64,000 nucleotides of DNA from Peptoclostridium litorale DSM 5388 (GTDB lineage: Bacteria; Bacillota; Clostridia; Peptostreptococcales; Peptostreptococcaceae): positions 214,598 through 278,597 of the forward strand of contig NZ_FSRH01000003.1 of assembly GCF_900141635.1 (NCBI RefSeq), given 5' to 3'. Below, piece by piece: positions 1 to 8,207 of this stretch. A program made the position numbers and the translations under genes. Under the pieces are notes generated by a model. It was given only the letters and a program-made list of their open reading frames with translations, had not been told where the DNA came from and ran no database searches. Each line of letters opens with the position of its first letter. Positions within the stretch are counted from its first letter, which is position 1.

Positions 1-401
1 CGTGGATGTTCATAAAAGAGGCTGCGCCGCTGTTTGTGCTAGGAGGAGTAATAGTTACAGTTTTAAACCACACTGGAGCGCTTGATGTCATGATAGAATT
101 TTTCGCACCTGTGACTTCAGGATTTTTAAAGCTTGACCCGAGAGTTACACAGACGTTTATAATGGGTATAATAAGAAGAGATTTCGGAGCTGCGGGACTG
201 AGCACACTTGCGGCAGAAGGAGTATTAAACCCTGCTCAGCTTCTTGTTTCTCTTGTTGTAATAACGCTGTTTGTACCGTGCATAGCGGCCATATTGGTAA
301 TATTCAAGGAGAGGAGCCCTCTTGAATCGGCGCTTATATGGTTTGGAAGCTTCATAATATCATTCCTTGTAGGAGGGCTTCTTGCAGGCATAATCCTTTA
401 A
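1..401 (+). CDS. feoB: Ferrous iron transporter FeoB, C-terminal end (cut by window edge)
   Basis: Only the last 133 codons of the reading frame are inside the window; it is already open at position 3. FeoB is the inner-membrane Fe(II) importer with a cytoplasmic G-domain. The visible part is the C-terminal membrane domain: several hydrophobic segments and the family-typical stretch IMGIIRRDFGAAGL, followed by the final membrane helices. The TAA stop is at 399-401. A small cysteine-rich gene follows 27 bases later and fur lies 300 bases further on, which fits an iron-homeostasis locus. The N-terminal G-domain cannot be seen here. Family assignment is firm. Confidence 0.93.
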   Translation, partial: WMFIKEAAPLFVLGGVIVTVLNHTGALDVMIEFFAPVTSGFLKLDPRVTQTFIMGIIRRDFGAAGLSTLAAEGVLNPAQLLVSLVVITLFVPCIAAILVIFKERSPLESALIWFGSFIISFLVGGLLAGIIL

Positions 402-428
402 TCAAAAGGCTATGGGGGAGAATATATA

Positions 429-590
429 ATGAATAAAAAATGTCCAACATGCGGATATCAGATAACTGATATCCGCACTTTAAAATGTCCAAGGTGTTCT
501 ACAGATCTTAAGGAACTGTTCAAATGCAGTGGAAACTGCAAAAAATGCAGCGTTCACTCGGGTGTTAGCGGATGTAAATCTGTGAAATAG
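429..590 (+). CDS. Small eight-cysteine protein downstream of feoB
   Basis: A 53-residue protein with a strong ribosome site (GGGGGAG, about eight bases before the ATG). It has eight cysteines at residues 5, 8, 20, 23, 33, 37, 40 and 49. The first two pairs (CPTC and CPRC) make a rubredoxin- or zinc-ribbon-like knuckle pair. The rest (C-x3-C-x2-C, then C) forms a second cluster together with H43. It lies 27 bases after feoB and is probably cotranscribed with it. Small cysteine-rich proteins such as FeoC are known to accompany FeoB, but I cannot assign this one to FeoC: it has no winged-helix-sized domain. Metal binding (Zn or Fe-S) is inferred from cysteine spacing only. Confidence 0.72.
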   Translation: MNKKCPTCGYQITDIRTLKCPRCSTDLKELFKCSGNCKKCSVHSGVSGCKSVK

Positions 591-615
591 AGATGCTCAC
601 ATGAGAATGCACATG

Positions 616-661
616 TTATTGAGAATAAGCTATTGACAAAGTTTTACTGTTACAATATACT
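616..661 (+). promoter_or_regulatory. Promoter of fur, with an A/T inverted repeat at its upstream edge
   Basis: TTGACA at 633-638 and TATACT at 656-661 are separated by exactly 17 bases. Immediately upstream, TTATT-gag-AATAA (616-628) is an imperfect candidate for a metalloregulator box, which would suggest autoregulation. The box is weak; the promoter is strong. Confidence 0.75.
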
Positions 662-706
662 TTATATAAGTGATATCGTTTTTTACTTGAAAATAAGGGT
701 GAAAAT

Positions 707-1144
707 ATGGAAAATTATTTTGATATAATAAAAGAAAAATTAAAAGCCAAGGGATTCAAGCTTACACCTCAAAGGAGGAGTATAGTTGATACTGTTGTGG
801 GTACAACAGGAAGACACCTTAGCATAGAGGAGATATACAATCTGGTAAAGCAAAGCTGTCCGGAAATAGGACTGGCTACTGTATATAGAACAGTACAGAT
901 ACTCGACGACATAAATGTTGTCTCAAAACTGGATTTGAATGATGGATGCTTGAGATACGAGCTTTCTTTAAATAACGAAGACGACCACAACCACCACCAT
1001 CTTATATGCAACAATTGTGGTGTTGTAATCGAGGTCAGGGAAGATCTTTTGGATATGCTTGAGGAGACCATAGAAAAAAACTATGATTTCAAGATAAAAG
1101 ATCATGACTTGAGAGTATTCGGTATATGTAAAAATTGCAAGTAA
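707..1144 (+). CDS. fur: Fur-family metal-dependent repressor
   Basis: A 145-residue Fur-superfamily protein of normal length. The N-terminal winged helix contains FKLTPQRRSIVD and the recognition region GLATVYRTVQIL. The C-terminal half has the His-rich metal site DDHNHHHLIC and two CxxC pairs (CNNC near residue 104, CKNC at the end) that would hold the structural zinc. Fur proteins bind DNA with Fe(II) (or Mn, Zn or peroxide-sensitive Fe in paralogues) and repress uptake genes. The nearby feoB favours an iron-responsive Fur over PerR or Zur, but sequence alone does not settle this. It has its own consensus promoter and a hairpin terminator at 1172-1200. Confidence 0.88.
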   Translation: MENYFDIIKEKLKAKGFKLTPQRRSIVDTVVGTTGRHLSIEEIYNLVKQSCPEIGLATVYRTVQILDDINVVSKLDLNDGCLRYELSLNNEDDHNHHHLICNNCGVVIEVREDLLDMLEETIEKNYDFKIKDHDLRVFGICKNCK

Positions 1145-1171
1145 TTGCATTTTATATATCTTGTGATATTT

Positions 1172-1200
1172 AAAAGGCCTGTAAATATGGTCTTTTTTTA
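1172..1200 (+). terminator. Terminator of fur
   Basis: The arms AAAAGGCC (1172-1179) and GGTCTTTT (1189-1196) pair with one G-T and run into a T tract. Confidence 0.7.
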
Positions 1201-1202
1201 TT

Positions 1203-1231
1203 TTGAACAGTTATTGTTTTTATGCTAAAAT
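1203..1231 (+). promoter_or_regulatory. Promoter upstream of the RNase J gene
   Basis: TTGAAC (1203-1208), a 17-base spacer and TAAAAT (1226-1231). The leader to the ATG at 1348 is about 110 bases and has no recognised riboswitch. Confidence 0.6.
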
Positions 1232-1347
1232 ATATTAGAAGCAAGGTGATAGAGGACCGGCCTAATTCCTATTGCCTTTTCGAATGATGAGCGGAATCAA
1301 TAACTACATGTATATGCTAAAAATGTTAAAATTTGCGGGAGGAAAAA

Positions 1348-3012
1348 ATGAAAAAAAATTCATCAAAACTGAAAATTATCCCTTTGGGAGGGCTTAATGA
1401 AATCGGGAAAAATATGACGGCCATAGAGTATAAGGACGAGATAATAATAATAGACTGCGGCCTTAGCTTCCCAGAGGACGAGATGCTCGGGATAGACATA
1501 GTCATACCTGACATTACCTATCTGCTTAAGAACAAGGACAAGGTAAAGGCTATATTCCTGACACACGGACACGAAGACCATATAGGGGCGCTTCCTTATG
1601 TTTTAAAGAAGATAAACGTTCCTATATATGGAACAAAGCTTACACTGGGTCTTGTGGAGTTCAAGCTTAAAGAGCACAAGATAAACAATCTTAAGCTTCA
1701 GGTTGTAAAGCCGGGGCAAAACATAAAAAAATCCAATTTTGAAGTTGAATTCATAAGGGTCAACCACAGCATACCTGATGCATGCGCGATTGCGGTGCAT
1801 ACTGACATGGGAATACTATTCCACACTGGAGACTTCAAGATAGACCACACTCCTATAGACAAGGACCTTATGGACTTTGGAAGGATAGCCGAGATTGGAA
1901 GCAAGGGAGTCCTTCTCCTTATGGCGGACAGTACGAATGTTGAAAGGCCAGGAGCTACAATGTCTGAAAGGACAGTCGGCTCAAATCTGGATGAAATATT
2001 TGGCGGAGCAAAGAACAGGATAATAGTTGCAACTTTTGCATCAAACGTTCACAGGCTTCAGCAGATAATAAATTCGGCTCACAAATACCACAGGAAAGTG
2101 GTTGTATCGGGAAGGTCTATGGTCAATGTAGTTGGAGTTGCTGGAGAACTGGGCTATCTTCAGATACCTGAAGGAATACTCATAGACATAAACGATATGG
2201 GCAATTACAATGAAAGCGAGCTTGTAATTATCACTACGGGGTCGCAGGGAGAACCTATGTCGGCGCTTTCGAGAATGGCTGCAGCAGAGCACAGAAAGCT
2301 TGAAGTGCAGCCGGGAGACCTTGTTGTAATTTCTGCAAATCCCATACCGGGAAATGAAAAGCTTGTCTCAAGGGTTATAAACCAGCTTTTTGAAAGGGGT
2401 GCCGAGGTAATATATGAGGCGCTTGCAGACATACACGTATCTGGGCACGCATGCCAGGAAGAACTAAAGCTTATGCACAGACTTATAAAGCCTAAGTTTT
2501 TCATGCCGGTACACGGAGAATACAGACATCTCAAACAGCACGGTGAGCTTGCCGTAGAGCTTGGAATGCCTAAGAAAAACGTACTGATAGGTTCAAACGG
2601 TGCAATACTTGAAGTGGAGCCGAATTCAGCAAAATTTGCAGGGACTGCGCCTTCAGGAAATATACTCGTAGACGGACTTGGCGTTGGGGATGTAGGAAAC
2701 ATAGTGTTAAGGGACAGAAGACATCTTTCGGAAGACGGACTCATGGTGGTTGTAGTCACTATATCTAGAGAAAGCGGAGAAATAGTTGCAGGTCCGGATA
2801 TAATATCAAGAGGATTTGTATATGTGAGGGAGTCTGAAGACCTTATGCAAAACGCAAAGCTCATAGTGAGAAAATCTCTTGAAGACTGCTCAGACAGGCA
2901 GATGAAAGAGTGGTCATACCTTAAGAACCTCATAAAGGATGAGCTTAGAAACTTCCTGTATCAAAAGACAAAGAGAAATCCTATGATACTGCCTATAATA
3001 ATGGAAGTATAA
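1348..3012 (+). CDS. rnj: Ribonuclease J
   Basis: A 554-residue metallo-beta-lactamase/beta-CASP nuclease, the usual length of RNase J. The zinc-site signature HxHxDH is at residues 73-78 (HGHEDHIG). Further conserved blocks are VNHSIPDA, HTGDFKID, the beta-CASP region and PVHGEYRHL near residue 395. RNase J is the main 5' exonuclease and endonuclease of mRNA decay and 16S maturation in Firmicutes. ATG 1348 is chosen because GGGAGG lies five bases upstream; an in-frame TTG at 1333 would put that ribosome site inside the gene. Only one RNase J gene is in the window, so J1 and J2 cannot be told apart. Confidence 0.95.
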   Translation: MKKNSSKLKIIPLGGLNEIGKNMTAIEYKDEIIIIDCGLSFPEDEMLGIDIVIPDITYLLKNKDKVKAIFLTHGHEDHIGALPYVLKKINVPIYGTKLTLGLVEFKLKEHKINNLKLQVVKPGQNIKKSNFEVEFIRVNHSIPDACAIAVHTDMGILFHTGDFKIDHTPIDKDLMDFGRIAEIGSKGVLLLMADSTNVERPGATMSERTVGSNLDEIFGGAKNRIIVATFASNVHRLQQIINSAHKYHRKVVVSGRSMVNVVGVAGELGYLQIPEGILIDINDMGNYNESELVIITTGSQGEPMSALSRMAAAEHRKLEVQPGDLVVISANPIPGNEKLVSRVINQLFERGAEVIYEALADIHVSGHACQEELKLMHRLIKPKFFMPVHGEYRHLKQHGELAVELGMPKKNVLIGSNGAILEVEPNSAKFAGTAPSGNILVDGLGVGDVGNIVLRDRRHLSEDGLMVVVVTISRESGEIVAGPDIISRGFVYVRESEDLMQNAKLIVRKSLEDCSDRQMKEWSYLKNLIKDELRNFLYQKTKRNPMILPIIMEV

Positions 3013-3098
3013 TATAATAAAGACAAGGCGTGAGCATAGTGGCTTATGCCTTGTTCTCGTTTAAATGAATTTGCAAATGCAAACTGAGGAGGATTACA

Positions 3099-3695
3099 TT
3101 GTTAATTGAAATTTTAAAGACGGTGCCGGCGATACTTCTGGCTATATCAATACATGAGTTTGGCCATGCTTTGGCAGCATATGCAATGGGAGACGACACC
3201 GCGAAAAGACACGGGAGGCTTACACTTGATCCCATAAAGCATATAGACCCAATTGGGATAATAATGCTTTTAATATTTAGGTTTGGATGGGCAAAGCCTG
3301 TCCCTGTGGACGAAAACAATTTCAAAAACAAAAGGCTTGGAATGATAATAGTGTCTGCTGCTGGCCCTGTATTCAACATGATATGCGCGGTAGTGTTTTT
3401 GACACTATACAAAGTAGGAAGAGTCACACTTGACATGTATGCGCTGAATGAAATACTGGCGTATACGGTAAGGTTCAACATAATATTTGCAGCATTCAAC
3501 CTGATACCGATCCCACCTCTTGACGGGTCTAAAATAGTACTTGCACTGCTTCCAAGAAGCGTGCAAAGCTACTACTGGGAGTATGAAAAGTTTGGAATGC
3601 TGCTGCTTTTAGTGCTCATGTATACTGGAACAGTGGGGCATTTAATATACCCGATTGCAGGCGTTTTGCAGAGGATACTTTTCAGCATAGCTTAA
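3099..3695 (+). CDS. Site-2 protease family (M50) membrane metalloprotease
   Basis: A 198-residue, mostly hydrophobic protein with the zinc motif HEFGH at residues 19-23. The third-ligand motif is NLIPIPPLDG, with D142 as the likely ligand. This is the short single-domain S2P type (YwhC-like), without PDZ or CBS domains. The start is a TTG preceded by GAGGAGG six bases upstream; no ATG is better placed. It sits 25 bases before scpA, and this M50-scpA-scpB order is common in Firmicutes. Its substrate is unknown; a role in intramembrane proteolysis is inferred from family. Confidence 0.88.
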   Translation: MLIEILKTVPAILLAISIHEFGHALAAYAMGDDTAKRHGRLTLDPIKHIDPIGIIMLLIFRFGWAKPVPVDENNFKNKRLGMIIVSAAGPVFNMICAVVFLTLYKVGRVTLDMYALNEILAYTVRFNIIFAAFNLIPIPPLDGSKIVLALLPRSVQSYYWEYEKFGMLLLLVLMYTGTVGHLIYPIAGVLQRILFSIA

Positions 3696-3720
3696 ATACA
3701 ATATGAACGAGGAGAATGGG

Positions 3721-4437
3721 ATGAATATAAACTTCCATCTGAAGGTGTACGAGGGGCCTTTGGAGTTTCTATACGACCTTATAAAAAAAGAGAAGATAGA
3801 CATATATGATGTGCCTATATTTGAAATAACAAACCAGTTTCTTGAATACATCGAAAAGGCCAGGGAGTTCGACCTTGAGCTTGCCAGCGAATTCATACTC
3901 ATGGCTGCACAGCTTCTTGAGATAAAGTCAAAATACCTGCTCTATACAAAAGAGGACGAGGAAATCGAGGAAGACCCGAGAATTCCGCTTGCCGAAAAGC
4001 TTGCCGTCTATAAAAAGTTTAAAAAGGCATCGCATTTTTTACGGGACAGGGCCTCATCGTCTGGAGAGGTGTTCATGAGGAAAAAAGAGGAGATACTCGT
4101 TGAAGAGGAGTTCGACCTTACAGCCCTTACTGTGGAGATGATGCTAAAAAGCATACTGGAAATATTAAAGTACGAGGAGACAGAGGCAAGGCTTATTGAA
4201 AAAACGTACAAGAAAAAGATGTACTCGATTGAAGAAAAGGCTGACATAATTGCAAGGGAAATTTCTTCTGAAAAAGAGATTCCACTGAGCAGCTTCGTAT
4301 ACAGCCTGGATATCGAGGAGACAATAGTCACATTCCTGTGTGCGCTTGAGATGGTGCGAAAGGGAAAGGCAAGGCTTTACCAGGAAGGATTCGCAATGCC
4401 TATTTTCATAAGAGGGGTGGATGAATATGGAGAGTAA
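3721..4437 (+). CDS. scpA: Segregation and condensation protein A
   Basis: A 238-residue ScpA kleisin that bridges SMC heads and binds ScpB in chromosome segregation. The N-terminal family motif FHLKVYEGPLEFLYDLI is intact. The acidic middle (TKEDEEIEEDPR) and the C-terminal winged helix (LALEMVRKGKARLYQEGFAMPIF region) follow. ATG 3721 has GAGGAG six bases upstream; an earlier in-frame ATG at 3703 lies before that ribosome site and is less likely. The 3' end overlaps scpB. Confidence 0.93.
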   Translation: MNINFHLKVYEGPLEFLYDLIKKEKIDIYDVPIFEITNQFLEYIEKAREFDLELASEFILMAAQLLEIKSKYLLYTKEDEEIEEDPRIPLAEKLAVYKKFKKASHFLRDRASSSGEVFMRKKEEILVEEEFDLTALTVEMMLKSILEILKYEETEARLIEKTYKKKMYSIEEKADIIAREISSEKEIPLSSFVYSLDIEETIVTFLCALEMVRKGKARLYQEGFAMPIFIRGVDEYGE

Positions 4438-4954
4438 AGAAATAAAGGGTATTATAGAGTCGCTTCTGTTTGTATATTCAGAGCCCATGAAAATTGATGA
4501 GATAAGCTCAATTTTGGATATAGATGGAAAAAGGGTGAAAGAGGAGATTGAAAGCCTTATTGAAGAATACCAAAATTCAGACAGCGGCATTAATATAGTA
4601 AAGCTTGAAAACAAATACCAAATGGTTACAAATCCGAAATATGATGCGCATATAAGGAAGCTTTTAAGACCTCAAAAGAAAAAGAGTCTGACTCAGGCGG
4701 CAATAGAAACTCTTTCAATAATCGCATATAAGCAGCCTGTTACCAAGATAGAGATAGAGGAGATACGGGGAGTAAAAAGCGACAAGCCCATAAGGACACT
4801 TTTGGACAATTCGCTCATACATGAGGCGGGAAGGCTTAAGAGAATAGGAAACCCCATAATATATAAGACTACGGACGAGTTTTTGAGGATATTTGGATTT
4901 GAATCAATAAAAGAGCTTCCCGATATCGACAGTTTCGAAGAGGACGTCGAATAA
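4427..4954 (+). CDS. scpB: Segregation and condensation protein B
   Basis: A 175-residue ScpB with tandem winged helices, the partner of ScpA and SMC. Characteristic blocks are IIESLLFVYSEPMKIDEI near the start and TQAAIETLSIIAYKQPVTKIEIEEIRG in the middle. It overlaps the 3' end of scpA, implying translational coupling. Two in-frame ATGs (4421 and 4427) exist; 4427 is spaced better from AGAGGGG at 4411-4417. A strong terminator follows the stop. Confidence 0.92.
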   Translation: MESKEIKGIIESLLFVYSEPMKIDEISSILDIDGKRVKEEIESLIEEYQNSDSGINIVKLENKYQMVTNPKYDAHIRKLLRPQKKKSLTQAAIETLSIIAYKQPVTKIEIEEIRGVKSDKPIRTLLDNSLIHEAGRLKRIGNPIIYKTTDEFLRIFGFESIKELPDIDSFEEDVE

Positions 4955-4955
4955 A

Positions 4956-4984
4956 AAACCTGAATACATCAGGTTTCTTTTTTA
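4956..4984 (+). terminator. Terminator after scpB
   Basis: The arms AAACCTGA (4956-4963) and TCAGGTTT (4969-4976) are followed by a T-rich tail. Confidence 0.85.
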
Positions 4985-5000
4985 TGTATAGAAGTCTTGT

Positions 5001-5029
5001 TTGAATAAAAGTGCATGTAGATATATAAT
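5001..5029 (+). promoter_or_regulatory. Promoter of rluB
   Basis: TTGAAT (5001-5006), a 17-base spacer and TATAAT (5024-5029), about 30 bases before the ribosome site of rluB. Confidence 0.65.
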
Positions 5030-5061
5030 GGAAATGAACATTTAATTGAGGAGAAGTGTAT

Positions 5062-5829
5062 ATGAGAATTAATAAATATATAGCAAGCTGTGGAGTAGCA
5101 TCAAGGAGAAAGGCGGATGACCTAGTCACAGAAGGCAGGGTATATGTAAACGGCAAAAAGGTTACAGAGCCGGGCTTGCAAATAGATCCTGAAAGTGACA
5201 GCGTAAAGGTCGATGGAAAGGCCATAGGGGTTGAAGAAAAAAAGGTGTATGTACTGCTAAACAAGCCTACGGGGTACATATCCACGGCAAGAGATCAGTT
5301 TGGCAGAAAAAGTGTGATAGACCTTGTGAAAGTGAAGTACAGGGTATATCCTGTTGGAAGGCTGGACTACGATACTTCGGGACTTTTGATACTTACAAAT
5401 GACGGAGAGCTTACATATGCCGTAACACACCCAAAGCATGAGCTAGTAAAGACTTATGTTGCAAGAATCGAAGGCGTTCCAAGCGGTGAAGAGCTGGAAA
5501 AGTTCAGGAGTGGAGTCGACATAGGAGGGTTTGTGACATCAAGGGCCAGCATAAGCATAATATCGCAGAGCAAGGATAAAAGCACGAGTATCGTTGAAAT
5601 AAAAATACACGAGGGCAAGAACAGACAGGTAAGAAAGATGTGCGATGCAATAGGACACAAAGTGCTCGGGCTTCAAAGAACTGCTATAGGCGACTTGAAA
5701 CTGGAAGGCCTGCAAGGCGGAGAGTGGCGCTATTTAAGCAGCGAAGAACTAGGCAAGCTGCTCCATAAAAAAAGTACAAGGGGAGATAGGAATGATAGAG
5801 ATAACAAGGGCAAGGGCAGAAGATTTTGA
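5062..5829 (+). CDS. rluB: 23S rRNA pseudouridine synthase, RsuA/RluB family
   Basis: A 255-residue protein: an S4 RNA-binding domain (about residues 1-48, RINKYIASCGVASRRKAD) followed by the RsuA-type catalytic domain. The catalytic Asp is in GRLDYDTSGLLILTND (D102). Later family blocks are HPKHELVKTY and EGKNRQVRKMCDAIGHKV. The basic C-terminal tail (KSTRGDRNDRDNKGKGRRF) overlaps the start of the next gene by 38 bases. ATG 5062 follows GAGGAG at eight bases; an in-frame GTG at 5056 is too close to that site. RluB versus another RsuA paralogue is decided only by overall resemblance. Confidence 0.9.
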   Translation: MRINKYIASCGVASRRKADDLVTEGRVYVNGKKVTEPGLQIDPESDSVKVDGKAIGVEEKKVYVLLNKPTGYISTARDQFGRKSVIDLVKVKYRVYPVGRLDYDTSGLLILTNDGELTYAVTHPKHELVKTYVARIEGVPSGEELEKFRSGVDIGGFVTSRASISIISQSKDKSTSIVEIKIHEGKNRQVRKMCDAIGHKVLGLQRTAIGDLKLEGLQGGEWRYLSSEELGKLLHKKSTRGDRNDRDNKGKGRRF

Positions 5830-6226
5830 TTCGATTTCAAAAGAACTCCTAGAGCGAGGAATAGAGATTTCAGATCTTGAAAACACCATGGCGATATATG
5901 ACGGCAAAAATTTGCTTGGAGCGGCTAAATACAAAAGGGAAGAGATAACCGCTTTTTTGGAATACATGGTAGTGTTTGAAGGAGGTCCGTTTTTAGACAA
6001 ACTAAAGGACGGGCTCATAAAGTCGCTCTTGAATATGGCCGACATTGAGGGAGTCAAAATTTTTCTCATTCAAAAGGATGCAGACGAGGATTTCTACAAG
6101 AAAATAAGGTTCAAAGAGCTCTCAGACAGGGATTTTGTACTGAGCATGGATGTGGACTATTCCAGATACATATACACAAAGCTTCCTGAGTTCTTCGAGC
6201 ATGCATGCCACAGTGCGAAAAAATAA
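5792..6226 (+). CDS. GNAT-like N-acetyltransferase domain protein
   Basis: A 144-residue protein starting with IEITRARAEDFDSISKELLERG, typical of a GNAT beta1-alpha1 start, followed by IYDGKNLLGAAKY and a middle region ending in DEDFYKKIRFKEL (GNAT motif-B-like). The acetyl-CoA loop is poorly recognisable, so activity is uncertain. The last 20 residues (YIYTKLPEFFEHACHSAKK) look like the N-terminus of YtqB-type rRNA methyltransferases rather than GNAT. The frame reopens straight after the TAA with methyltransferase sequence (see next feature). The ORF may therefore be the left half of a broken GNAT-methyltransferase fusion. It overlaps rluB by 38 bases. Confidence 0.7.
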   Translation: MIEITRARAEDFDSISKELLERGIEISDLENTMAIYDGKNLLGAAKYKREEITAFLEYMVVFEGGPFLDKLKDGLIKSLLNMADIEGVKIFLIQKDADEDFYKKIRFKELSDRDFVLSMDVDYSRYIYTKLPEFFEHACHSAKK

Positions 6227-6421
6227 CACGCGATTAAATTGGCAAAACTGGTAAAGCCTTCGGGAAAGATATATGCATTTGACATACAAGATATGGTGAT
6301 TGAAAACACCATGGACAGGCTTTCAAAACAAAGTCCCATTCCGGAGATGATATATATCCGTGATGGGAATAGTGATAGCAATAGAAAAAATTTAGTATAT
6401 ACAGCTTGGAGGAAAAAATGA
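6227..6421 (+). pseudogene. Remnant of a YtqB-like SAM-dependent methyltransferase
   Basis: Directly after the GNAT stop, in the same frame, come 64 codons reading LAKLVKPSGKIYAFDIQ and then IENTMDRL. This resembles the segment just after SAM motif I in YtqB/rRNA-methylase proteins. The expected GDxVxDATxGNGxDT motif I is missing, apparently deleted, and the C-terminal two thirds of the domain are absent. There is no ribosome site before the in-frame TTG at 6239. The frame runs into the ribosome site of surE. I call it a decayed domain and not a gene. Confidence 0.6.
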
Positions 6422-7191
6422 ACATACTTATAACTAACGACGACGGCATATATGCTCATGGAATATATGCAATTGCAAAAGAGGCGCTTGAATATGGTAA
6501 TGTGTTTGTAGTGGCTCCCGACAGCGAAAAAAGCGCCATAGGACACGCCATTACAATGCACACGCCGCTTAAGGCCAGAGAGATGAATTTTCACGGCCTG
6601 GACTCTGTTAAGGCTTATGCGGTAAATGGAACGCCGGCGGACTGCGTAAAGCTTGGAATAGAGGCGATACTAAAGGACGTAAATATAGACATCGTAATAA
6701 GCGGTATAAACAACGGATCCAACCTTGGGACGGACGTGGTATATTCAGGGACGGTATCGGCAGCAATGGAAGGATTCATACTGAATAAGCCTTCAATTGC
6801 AATTTCATATGATGGAAGGGACATATCGCCCGATGAATACAAAAGGGTTGCAGAAAAGGCCATGGATTTCATACAAAACAATATTGAATCCGACTCGATG
6901 TTTAAAGACACAGTGACAAATATCAATTTTCCGAACATGAATGGAAAAGATATCAAGGGGTATAAGCTTACAAGGCTTGGAATAAGGAAGTATGAAAACG
7001 CATTCGAGGAAAGAAGGGACCCTAGAGGAAACATATACTACTGGATGGGCGGCAGCATAAGGAGTGTTATACAAGACCCGAACAGTGATATTTCGGCCGT
7101 GGAGCAGGGATATGTCTCTGTGACGCCGCTTAAGAGCGACCTGACCAATTATGAAAAAATGGAAAAGATAGCCGACTTATTTAAAGAATAG
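6418..7191 (+). CDS. surE: 5'/3'-nucleotidase SurE
   Basis: A 257-residue survival protein E phosphatase. The metal-binding NDDG is at residues 7-10 (LITNDDGIYAHG), with PDSEKSAIGHA near residue 38 and the ISGINNGSNLGTDVVYSGTV block near residue 88. SurE dephosphorylates nucleoside monophosphates and is common in stationary-phase or stress contexts. ATG 6418 has GGAGG five bases upstream; the longer frame from TTG 6406 begins within the ribosome site. The C-terminal PLKSDLTNYE end is typical. It stands after the decayed methyltransferase, probably in the rluB transcript. Confidence 0.94.
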   Translation: MNILITNDDGIYAHGIYAIAKEALEYGNVFVVAPDSEKSAIGHAITMHTPLKAREMNFHGLDSVKAYAVNGTPADCVKLGIEAILKDVNIDIVISGINNGSNLGTDVVYSGTVSAAMEGFILNKPSIAISYDGRDISPDEYKRVAEKAMDFIQNNIESDSMFKDTVTNINFPNMNGKDIKGYKLTRLGIRKYENAFEERRDPRGNIYYWMGGSIRSVIQDPNSDISAVEQGYVSVTPLKSDLTNYEKMEKIADLFKE

Positions 7192-7301
7192 TACTTTGGT
7201 AGATTGTGCTACAGAGGGTTATCTGATAATATCTATCTTATTAACTTGATTTTTTCAAGCTTTAGAGCCATAAAATAATATTTAAAGAGAAGGGGTTTCT
7301 T

Positions 7302-8168
7302 ATGAACGATGAAAAGAAAGATCTTATAAAAATAATAAAGCAGAATTTTCCGAAGTTAAGCAAGGGTCAAAAACTCATAGCACAGTTCATAATGGATAAC
7401 TACGACAAGGCGGCATTTATGACTGCATCAAGGCTTGGAGAAAAGGTTGGGGTCAGCGAGTCTACGGTGGTCAGATTCGCCAGCGCGCTTGGATTCGACG
7501 GGTACCCGAAGCTGCAAAAATCGCTTCAAGAACTTATAAAAACAAAGCTTACAACAGTTCAAAGGGTTGAAATGTCAAGGGATTATTCGAATGACTGGGC
7601 TGTACTAAACAAGATATTAAAGTCTGACATTGAAAACATAAGAAACACTTTAGATGAGATAAATCCCAAGTCATTTGAAAACGTAATAGACGATATAGTT
7701 TCTGCAAAGAGGATATACATAGTTGGGCTTAGAAGCTCCACTGCAATAACGGAGTACCTGGGCTTTTATCTGAACCTCATACTGGACAATGTAATAGTGG
7801 TAAGTTACGGAATAAGCGATGTGTTCGAGCAGATAATAAAAATAGACGAAGAGGATCTTGTAATAGGCATAAGCTTTCCGAGATATTCTAAAAAGACTTA
7901 TGAGGTGCTTGAATTTGCCAAAAAGCAAGGGGCAAAAGTCGTATCGCTTACAGATAGCCAGCTTTCACCAATAGCAACCCTTTCAGACAACACACTGATA
8001 GCAAAGAGCAATATGGCGTCTTTTGTGGATTCGCTTGTAGCGCCTTTGAGTCTTATAAATGCGCTTATAGTGGCTCTGGGGATGAGGGAGAAGGACAAAA
8101 TAAAGAGATATTTCGACAAGCTTGAACACGTATGGAAAGAATACCACATATATGACGACAAAGAGTAG
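7302..8168 (+). CDS. RpiR/MurR-family transcriptional regulator
   Basis: A 288-residue regulator. The N-terminal RpiR helix-turn-helix is at about residues 1-77 (RLGEKVGVSESTVVRFASALGFDGYP). A C-terminal SIS phosphosugar-binding domain follows at about residues 120-255 (IYIVGLRSSTAITEYLGFYL, then ISFPRYSKKTYEVLEFAKKQGAKVVSLTD). Family members respond to sugar phosphates or N-acetylmuramate phosphate. No sugar catabolic gene is adjacent; the next gene encodes a putative sugar-active lipoprotein, so a wall-sugar link is possible but unproven. The ribosome site is AGAAGGGG. Confidence 0.9.
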   Translation: MNDEKKDLIKIIKQNFPKLSKGQKLIAQFIMDNYDKAAFMTASRLGEKVGVSESTVVRFASALGFDGYPKLQKSLQELIKTKLTTVQRVEMSRDYSNDWAVLNKILKSDIENIRNTLDEINPKSFENVIDDIVSAKRIYIVGLRSSTAITEYLGFYLNLILDNVIVVSYGISDVFEQIIKIDEEDLVIGISFPRYSKKTYEVLEFAKKQGAKVVSLTDSQLSPIATLSDNTLIAKSNMASFVDSLVAPLSLINALIVALGMREKDKIKRYFDKLEHVWKEYHIYDDKE

Positions 8169-8207
8169 CCATAAACGGCATGGAGATAATTTGAAAGGAG
8201 AATCTTA

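Noticed and set aside
616..628. Fur box upstream of fur
   Set aside because: TTATTGAGAATAA is palindromic but matches the classical Fur consensus poorly; mentioned with the promoter and not listed as a separate site.
1333..1347. Upstream TTG start for RNase J
   Set aside because: It would place the GGGAGG ribosome site inside the gene; the ATG at 1348 fits better.
2205..2933. 242-codon open frame on the minus strand
   Set aside because: Lies fully antisense to RNase J, is Ser/Thr/Pro-rich as expected from reverse reading, and has no ribosome site.
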